Shown here: in pieces, positions 49,189 to 59,300 of the stretch
How positions within the stretch are numbered: the stretch's first letter is position 1
How the letters are laid out: each line of letters opens with the position of its first letter
Assembly: GCF_964204865.1 (NCBI RefSeq)
Contig: NC_135256.1
Span: 20,860,703-20,924,702, forward strand
DNA length: 64,000 nucleotides
Reading direction: 5' to 3'
Origin: Styela clava
Lineage: Eukaryota; Chordata; Ascidiacea; Stolidobranchia; Styelidae
Program-made: the position numbers and the translations under genes
The notes under the pieces: generated by a model
What the model saw: the letters and a program-made list of their open reading frames with translations, nothing else
Databases searched by the model: none
Told to the model about the DNA's origin: nothing

Positions 49189-49379
49189 ACTTGCCCATCA
49201 CAATCACAGAAGTGAAAGAAGATGGTCAAATTGATTTCAAACATGATGTTCTTGAAAAGAAGTTTTCATCCATATCAATCATGGATATTTATGTTTATGT
49301 CATAATTTTGGTTGGACAACTGGGGCGAGTGAAATCAATCATAGTGAAATATCTAGGAAGATATTTTCATAGGACATCA
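49189..49379 (+). CDS. Plus GTPase-like exon with degenerate P-loop
   Basis: Phase 1 in, phase 0 out, like its minus counterpart. It reads LPITITEVKEDGQIDF, then YVIILVGQLGRVKSIIVKYL. The GxxxxGKS Gly is Val. Confidence 0.75.
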
Positions 49380-52300
49380 GTGAGATTTTTGAATTAAAAA
49401 ACACTTAAGTCACTCTATGTTACTCTATTACTAAAACATTGCTGGGGACACTGATGTAAAATTTCTTGATTGACTGATGGAAAGTTTTCATGCAATGAAA
49501 AAACTTTTTTCATACTCCAATGCTAACATTAGTTTTCGAAATCCAACTTTTGTCTCAATTTCAACAGCTTCCCACAGCCAGTGTTGACTAACATATTGAT
49601 TTCAACCTTGTTTCCAAAAAGTGACAAGTGTGCGTATTTAATTTAAAATATTGTTTTTCCAAATCTTTCGACTATTAAGAATATATATAGTTGAGTGCTT
49701 GAAGTCTCTATGAATGTTGGCAATCAAAGATTGTTTTTTTAAATATCATCAGGTGCAACATTATTTTTTTTATGAGATGTTCCACAGATTAGCTGGAATG
49801 AGGATTTAAGTAAACATTCACTTATTATCTTTAAGACAAAAAGCAAAAAATCAATTATCAGTAATGAAAAAGTTGGTTACAATTCACTTAATGTTGAATC
49901 AGGAAAAAAAAATTTGAATGACAATGTTCGGTGATCCTTATGTTTTTGAAGCAATGGATGAAAGGGTAATGTCGTAAACTTATTTTTGTAGCCATATTGT
50001 GAGCACACAATATTATTTCTAAGATATTTTTATTTTATATTTTAAAAAAATAAAATAAAATCCAATATTGCGATTAACAGGTTTTTGTCCAGATCTGGAA
50101 TAGTTAACCAGTTAGTTGTGACATAGACTTTGTACAGCTTGAAAATGAACTAAAGCTTCTATCGATGGTGGTATTATCATACTAAAACATTACTCTGAAG
50201 CTTGAAACAAGTATTAGAATCATGATCAGAAAGTATATCCCTTCTATGAATATGCAAAAATAATTTATTATGCATAATTTTGTTGTTGAAAAACCTGCAT
50301 TTTGACCATTGACCATGAATCATGCTTAAATTAGCATGGTGATTGACGACTGCTATGGCAAGGTTAGACAAGTTCAGTAAAACTGAATGCAGCTTTTCAT
50401 ATAACCAAATGAATGTATATGAATACAAGAGAGATATGCTCAAATATATGGACACGTAGAGTCACCTAATTTTGATGACGTCATAGCGAAATAAAAAGTA
50501 ATAGCCTTCTGGAGAAAATGTTTATCTTTAACCACTGAAAATTTCAAAGCAATTGGTCCAGTATTCGAAGAGAAAAGCGACTTTTTAAAAACGTGTCAAA
50601 GAACAAGAACAACATAATATTGAAACGATCGTTATGTCCACTACGTGTCCAATAATGTAACTTAAAAACACAATGAACACAGGAAACAATGAACATTTGA
50701 GGTTGTGCAAAATGTACTGTACTATAAAATAACGAGACACATTTTTCTAGGAACTACAATTATACTGGTTGGTTTGCAGTAAACAAAATAATCATTTTTT
50801 CTTAAATGTGTTTCGGCGATCTCTATTTGGTAGCACATATGAAATACATTTCAACCAGAAAAATTTTAAATAAATATGCTCAAACTGAGAATATCTGTTA
50901 TAATTTTTTGCTTTTTTAAGTACGGTATTACATAATAAATATGTTCAATCGTAGAATTCTTCTCAACTTGTTTATATATCTTTGCAATTGAATTTTCCAA
51001 AATAAGGATAATTTTTCGATTTACTTCATCTATTTATTATTAGGATTAGGAAAATATAGAAATCATTGCTAGAGATGTGCAAAGAAACCTTTAACTCAGG
51101 GGTGCACAACTCAAATGAGGGTACGTGCCAAATTTTTCAAAAGAATCTTGTCGCGTGCCACGCACAATTGTGGTATTGTAAATTAACTCCGTAAAACAAA
51201 CAAATTGCAATAACAATACATGATAACGGATATCTATTTATTGAAACAATTTATTGTCCTGAAAAAAAAATGATGTTTCTTTATTTTACAAAACCGTCCG
51301 CATGCCACGTTTGAGCGTTTGGCGTGCCAAATTTGGCACGCGTGCCTCGTGTTGTGCACCCCTGCTTTAACTAATACTTGAATATGCACAATAAAATTAT
51401 TCAAAATATCCTTGTACAGTTTGCTTTGAAATAAATTAATTGATCAATATAGTTTCAATTTAAATTTTTTAAATTACCAGAAATCTTAATAGATTTTCTT
51501 AAAATTTATTAAATTTAAAAAACAAATCTTTTCACATTGTTATGGAAATTTCATTTAGATGGGAATTGTAACACTCAATACACCAAATCTGTTTGATGTT
51601 AACTATTCCACTGAAGATACCAAAGAAATGTGTGCTTGGAGCCTTTTGATGTCTTCGACATTATTGTTTAATCTATCAGGAGAGATCAACTCCAATGATT
51701 TTGATCAATTACAGGTAATTTGGTTGCGCAAATTTGAAAATATACATTGATATCTATGTAATTTATTCAGTCTACTACTTCACATATAGTGTGAGATTAG
51801 GGTTAAAAAAATAGTCCTTCTAACTTCCATGTTTAAAATTGTCTGAACAGAGTGTTGCTCATCTGGATGGCAAAGAAATCATTTTCAAACATATTATTAT
51901 TATGCATACCAATTGACTGTTAAAATCCTGAAAATTGAAAACCAGTGAAACTAGTAGACTTTCTTGACCAGATTTTCCAAATGAATCAGAAAATAATATT
52001 CCCATCATTCCTAAGTTAAGACAACACAATTTTACTACATTTTCACCATCAAGTCTCTACTGCATAAAATATATTGATATAAATTTCCTAAATGATTTTG
52101 TCAATTTTCCAATGTTTATTTTTGTAGATGTTTATTGAGTATGCAATAACTTTAAAGAAAGAAGTTGAAGAGAAAAGTCTTCGAATGTCTAACGCCTCAC
52201 CACAAATCTTGGTGAAAGTATGTCAAAAATTTTTTATGTGTTGTTACTGATCTATAGTAGTTTACCCCATACTACTTCACTGTGCAAACTGTTTCATCTT

Positions 52301-53281
52301 TGTTTATGCTTATATTAATCAAAATTTTAATATTTTAAGAGATGTCTTTTGCTAGTTTAGAAAAAATATATGTACACATGCCCTTTAACATAAGTACATT
52401 GCTTGGAATGGTGCTCAGTGTAGAAAGTAAAACTAGCGGATCTGGGAAGAAATTTTGTCATTACATTTTCTACAAATAGTTGATATTCAGCTTGATATTA
52501 TAGGGCAATAAATTTTATGGAAAATTGATGTCTTTATCAGTTGGTAAAAACAGAGTAACCCATAACCTTTAGAGCAAGACATACTGTATGTTGATAACAT
52601 TTTGGAAGTTTGCAAAAGCAATTTTGTAATTCAAAACAAAACTTACACATAAGTGATATTTTTCAGACAAAGATAGATAAGTTGAGAGTGTGTTTGGGGA
52701 TTTGACACTTTCTACTTTAATTCACTAGAATTTATTCGAACGTTGAACTAAGCTATTTAAATTATTTGTTTGGATTTTTCCCCTCTGGTATTAGTTTTTT
52801 GGATTTCTTACTCAAAACACAACTATGGACACAATTGAATCCACTAGTTGATTTTACTGTAGAATTGCACAGAGTTAATTTCATTTCTCGATAACAGATA
52901 ATTGAGTCTCAACTTAGGATATAAATATAATCTCCAATATATATTAATGGTAGGTATATTGCAAAAGTATGTCCACTTGCAGTCCCCATTTAGTGGCATT
53001 TCAAATTTCATTGTCTGTAATATCAAGTACCAATTTGAGCTGCAATGTTCAAAACGAAACACCAATTGTTTTCATTAGAGGAATGAGTATGAGACAAGGT
53101 AATTTTCATTACACATATTTTTGTTCATTTTAACTTTCAGACGAACTTTTCGAAGTATCAAATATCGCAACAGTTTATTTGCCAGTGTTACTCCTAGTAA
53201 TTAACTATTTGGTAATAAAAAGATATGCACAGTTTAGTAATTACTTATCGATTTTAATTGGTAAGTATGTTGATAGGTATT

Positions 53282-53312
<31 letters not shown>

Positions 53313-56300
53313 TAGATGCACGCGATATCTCACGAAAGCGAGATTGAATCTGCTCCAGATTTTGCATGTGCATTCATCATATGTCCTACCAGAAGCCTAT
53401 TGATTTTGGATGAATTATGTCGTATAATTAGCGAGTTATTAATTAATCAATGATGAGACAGAAGGTGTCACTATGGAATAAGAGCGCTGTTTTGGGGGAT
53501 CCCCTAACTTTCGATCGATAAGTCTTCGGTCTCTGACCGATATTCTCGTTCAAATATTTAGAAGAAGTTCCTGGAATTATGAAAGTTAGTAAAAATCACA
53601 TTTTTCCATGAGAATAACAGAAATCAGTTAACACAATTATTTGTTATAGCGGGTTGAAGAAACAAGAAAATTTTTACTTGACACCATTGAAGAGCAAGAA
53701 GATGAAGTGGAGAAGGAAGAAAATAACATACAAAAGATCTTTAAAGTAATTAACATTTATCACATTCTCAGCAATCATTATTAATTATCAAGTTAACATT
53801 ACTAATATAAGGAAGTACATGCCTGTTGTAGAAAAGTACAAAAAGCTTCTGGAAAAACATGATCACCATTGCAATTCAAGTTACCTGTCAGAAAAGTGCA
53901 ATGATTGATGTAATGCTGACTAGAATGTAATTAAAACATTATGCCAGTCATATCTTATATATAAAATATAACTAAATATTAAAATGTTGGTTGGGGATAT
54001 GGAATAAGTGAACTCATTTTCATTAAGTTGGATGTCATCACCCAATTGTAGATTTAAAACATTGACTTGAATAAAAATTTTTAGAAACTGGATTATTTTT
54101 ATTTAAAATAAGATTGAATTTTATCTGTCAAAATTGCAAAATTACTTCCCTCAAGATTGTGACTCAATTTAGACTCAGTTTTGAATATCTTGCCTGTATT
54201 TGTTTATAACTGGAAAGCGACCGGTGTTTTTGTCCATTTTTTCATAGTTGATATCTTCACATTGGTGTTCGCATATCTAAGTGTCAGTGTCAGCAGCTGT
54301 GATTTTCTTTTGATTTTTCGTCATTAAAAGAAAAATTTTTTCGGTTCCATTGACGTGTTTTTTGCCTAAGCTGTGATTGTTAAACATATACCATTGTTGA
54401 ATTTCTGTCGATGATATTTTACAGTAGTGCTTGAAAATCCAAGTATAAAATTTCCTGTTTTTGTATGCTGAATGGAGTTATGATTCTACATATATTTTTG
54501 GGGCTCCCGAAGTATGCGAACCAAGATGGCGGACATCGGAACGTAACATGGGTAACAGGTTAGGGTTAGGCGATAATTTTTTTCCAATTTTCCTTATTTT
54601 AGTCCTATTATCAGTTCGAAGACTAGCCAAGAGCCTCCCGTAGTATTTATACCTAAAATTATGGCCTAACCCTACCCTAGTACACATATTACATTCCGAT
54701 GTTTGCCATCTTGGTTCGCATACTTCGCATACATATTTTTATTTTTGTATCTGGAGCCGCATATGGCTCTTTGTTCTCGAAGCAATGGCTCCCGTGAATT
54801 AAAGTAGTTATAGCAGTTTTTGTTAGAAGCAGTAGGTTTCAATTAAAGGGAACTCAAGTCAAAGACTCCTTGCTAATTACATATCATAGCGATTTCTAAG
54901 TATCATAGCAAAGTACGGTATAAGTCATTAGCAGTAAAATTGGGTCGCATTAGGATAATTCAAGTATGTCAGAACTTTTTTTTTCATTTCATTTCAATTT
55001 CTTTTCATTTTGTCATAAACTGAATTCTTGCATTATTCATATTTCATTTGGCTTCATCTTAGTAGGAATTAGTGTATTGAATAATAAGTGAATTTTCTTA
55101 TAGTTTTGATAGTCACTGACATTGGAGATTTGGAGTAGATGTTTAATCCTAATTTCTACAGGCGATACATGGTTAGGGTATTTCAAATTTTTCTCATTAT
55201 GTCCCATGCTTATTTTCTAATCCTGACTGATTATCTTTTACTTTCCTGAAGTACTGTGAAATGGGTATATTTTTCACTAATTAATAAGCCCTCTCTGAAT
55301 TGAAAATTTTTTTTGTTCATAAATAGTTCAATGAACAAGTTATGTCCAAACCAAATTCAACAATTGTATACATTTAATAAGTAGGTGTTTTCCATTTTAA
55401 CAAATTAGAGATATTTTAAAATATAAGTATTTTAAGCATTTGACATCAGTCAGTATGGCCAAAAGTTAATTTTTTTTTCAGAATATTTACAGAATACTAC
55501 ATTGTTCTGCTTTGGTCAAATCCTGATTATTTTTTATGTTGCATGGCAGGATATTACACTACTTGTATCCGACTGGGTCAATGAAGATGAGTATGAATAT
55601 GGATGGGAAGGAGGTGAAAAATATCTGAGAAAGCAATTGGGAAATAAAAAATGGCTTCATGAAAATTTTGTATCTGTCCGCTGCTTTTTGATGCCTAGAA
55701 TTACGGAAAACATAATGTCGACTGAATCTAATGATGGTTCTCTTTCTCCAGGTGCTTTTATTTAACCCAATCTTTTCTATTAAATATTTTTTATTAATTT
55801 ATGAAATGTATGAAATCATCATATTTGTGTGACATAATGTTATTAGTAGAGATTTGCAAAGAACATGGAAATATGAAATTCTTATTTAACAATCAACATT
55901 TTTTGAATAACCATACAGTCAATATATTTACATATCTTCAAGTATTTGAGATTCGATTCGAAAAAAAAATATTCAATCAGATTCTGAAATGATCATATAT
56001 TGGAAAATGCCCAGTCCAACTAAAAATTGTATGCAAATAATCCAAATTAGCATTTAGTATCCTTGAGAGGTTGGGAAGAGTCTAATTGACTAACCGATAC
56101 TATACTAAAGACCCTTTGAATAAGTGTACTAGTAAAAGCAACTGACTTTTTATCAATTACAGAAAGAAAAGTGTTTGACATGTTTGCTACAGACATTTAT
56201 AACATGAAAAACATTTCAACAATACAGAAAACAGCTGACTCAACTGGAAAATATTGGTTGGAATATGGCAATACAATGTTTACAGTTGTGAATGAAAAAA

Positions 56301-59300
56301 TCTTCACCAGTAAAATCAAAGCAAGTTGGAAGAATCATTCAAATATATTTTTCAAAGTCATACGAAATTAATAGCAAATAACAATGTTCAAATCATATTG
56401 AATATTCAAATCGATAGTATATTGGATTTTTTGAAGGGTTTGATTTCAAGAAAGAAAATTTCAGTTTCATTTTTCATTTATTTGGTATTATGACACCCAA
56501 TTTTTGCAAAACAGTTTCAATCAAAAGATCATTTCAATTGATTAAAGTCACACTGTATGACCGAAAAAGATTTAATTCAAAATGTGAAACCAGCTATTCA
56601 AATCATTGTTCATCTTAGCTATCTCACATTTCTAAATCCAAACTCTTTGAATATATAGGGATTTTAATGCAATATTTGTTTACCTCGGATCCAATTCATA
56701 ATTTATTCAATTTTTCGAATATTATTTTAAAATATATTCATAATAATGGATAATCAGATACTCAGTGAAATTGATGGAAATTTCATTGTAGCCCCAATTA
56801 CAATTATATTTTCATGGGAGAAGATAAACATTTGTTTGCCCAGTTTTGTAAATTTATTTTAATATTCTTCATGCACAAACAAGATTGATAATAACTAGCA
56901 TTTTACTATTTCATAGAGGCCTCATGGAATAAAAAATTTACATTATGATAATGGCATTCTTTCTTTAATAATTCTTTTTTTTGTATTTCAAATATCAATT
57001 TAGTTTGTATGAATTTTGTTGAACCTTGTACCTATTATGCTGGTATTATATTCTTCATATTCCATTCTGTTTAGACCTCAAGGCAGGAAGTAGAGAAAGA
57101 TACTTTGAATTGGATTGAGAAACAATTGGAAAAAGTATAAAAATGTGTTAATATTCAGTAAATTTTTTGATATTTATTTTAGTGTGTACTAATAATTGTT
57201 GCTGTAATCAAGTGGGAATGTGCATATTCAAACTTTTTTTATAACATTTGTGCATTTGCCATTTTTTTGTTATTTTCTAATATAGCAATGCTCAAAGTAA
57301 CTTTAACATTTCTCATTACAGTTTGAAATAAAAATATTACATGTAACACTGACGTACTGAAAACTATGTATAGCCTTTGTGCTGCGCAGAAATAACACCA
57401 AATATATGTTGAAACTGGTATTGTAGCTCCCCAATTCACATCAAATTTTAAATTTGTAAAAGAAATTTAAAAGGGAAAAACATTGCTTACATATGGGAAT
57501 CTCTAGTGAAAAGATCATATCTAGTGTCGCTAACCAATGAATTAGGTAAAACCTTATTTGACAGAACAAAGTAATAAAACTTGACCAACTTAGCTCATTG
57601 TAACTGCAATATAAGCAAGAGGTGATTGAAGAAGTCTTTGTTAGCCAGAGCACAATAAAAAACATATCATATTTAGTTTTCTCCACATAATTGGATTTAA
57701 TGGCGTTATTATAAAGTTATATATTCAAATTGTGACAACAATTTTGTAAATGAAGTTTCAAATCAAATGTTTTGTGATTTTTAATTGTAATTAGGTATAT
57801 ATGTAAAAACAAAATATATTACCTTAAATGAGTTGAAGTCACTTTTCAGGACTTTGATTTCTTCTCTATGCATGATGTTGATGCAGTTATAACAACAAGA
57901 ATAAATGATATTATTGCTGGCAAAGAAATACTATGTAAACTCAGTTTTGACAAGCAAGCAGAAATTTTCAACTCTGTCATGGTGGAAGTCAATAAAATCA
58001 AAAATGAAAAAAAGAGCAAATGTCCCTAAAAAATGTAATATTTATTTACTGAAACTTTACTTGATTTTCAGTTGAATTCCTATTAATTCAGAACTTCACA
58101 GCTCATCTAATTCTATTCACTAACATGTGATAACGAAATATCATTTTCTACCAGTTTTGATATACTGCCATTTTTCGGGCAGAAATTTATTACAATATCC
58201 TTTAGTACATTACTGAGTGGCTTCATATATTGGAAAATTAGGAATATTATTCAGAGACATTTATGAGAGAACATTTACAGCTTATGGTATTTCAATATTA
58301 TTTGGGCTTTTGATACTCGGGCATTTAATTATGGTAACTTAATTCTTGCCAGAAAAAAAATTAAACATCAGTAATATAAATCCAACACCTTAGTGGTACA
58401 TAGATATCCTAACTCCAACATTTATTTGGTATTATGACACCCAATTTTTGCAATATCTTGTCAGGATTTCACACTATAACATCGCATTTTGTTTGTTCAT
58501 CTATATGATCTCAACCTGTATGATGTAAAAGGTAATGATAAAAATTAAGTTTGAACACATTAATCCTGACGATTATTTATTACTTCGTTTTAGCAAAAAC
58601 AAAAGCTTTTGGATTTGACAGTGAAAGAAAAGTCTCATCATTATGGTGCAATATTGGAAACTGTAAGTAATGTATATCTTAAATATTAACTAATTTTTAA
58701 TGAGTCTTTAAAATAACAAAATTCCTTGATTTATGATATATTGAAAAAATTAAAATTTCTCAAGCATGCGACCCATGACTCGAACACATCACTCGATTTC
58801 ACTAATGACTCTAGGTTTAGGGGACTCGAACTTAGCACAGGTGAAAAGTGGAAGTCCGTGCAACTGGTATGAAACAAGATTAGATTACGAGGAGCAGAGT
58901 TACTGAAAAATTCTATTTGAGAAAGATAAAATCAGTTGTATTAAAGAATATACACTTGTTATATTTGAGGACACATTGTTCGGGACCATCTCTACAGAAA
59001 ATAAGTTGGAAAAAGTTTCTTCTGAGCATGCAGCAAAAATTCTAGAGAAATTTGACAAAACTCATGAGTTTGATGATATGTCAAGTGAAGCTCGTGAGAA
59101 GTTGAAATCTGAAATGTGGCGATTTAAAGAAGAGTTGAAAAAGATCAATGATAAGATACTAGAAGAGAAAATGATTGACAGAAGCACTGCTTTGACTCTG
59201 TCAAATTTTGATAAAAAACTAAAGGTATCACAAAATCAATTTGTATTATTCACAACAGTAAATTGATTCATGACTTTTGATTGTGAATTGATTTATTAAT

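Noticed and set aside
33742..58029. Possible reassignment of TAA as a sense codon, because TAA occurs in frame in three GTPase-gene exons
   Set aside because: TAA ends the TSR gene, the minus gene's last exon and the transposase in normal positions. Nonsense mutation is simpler.
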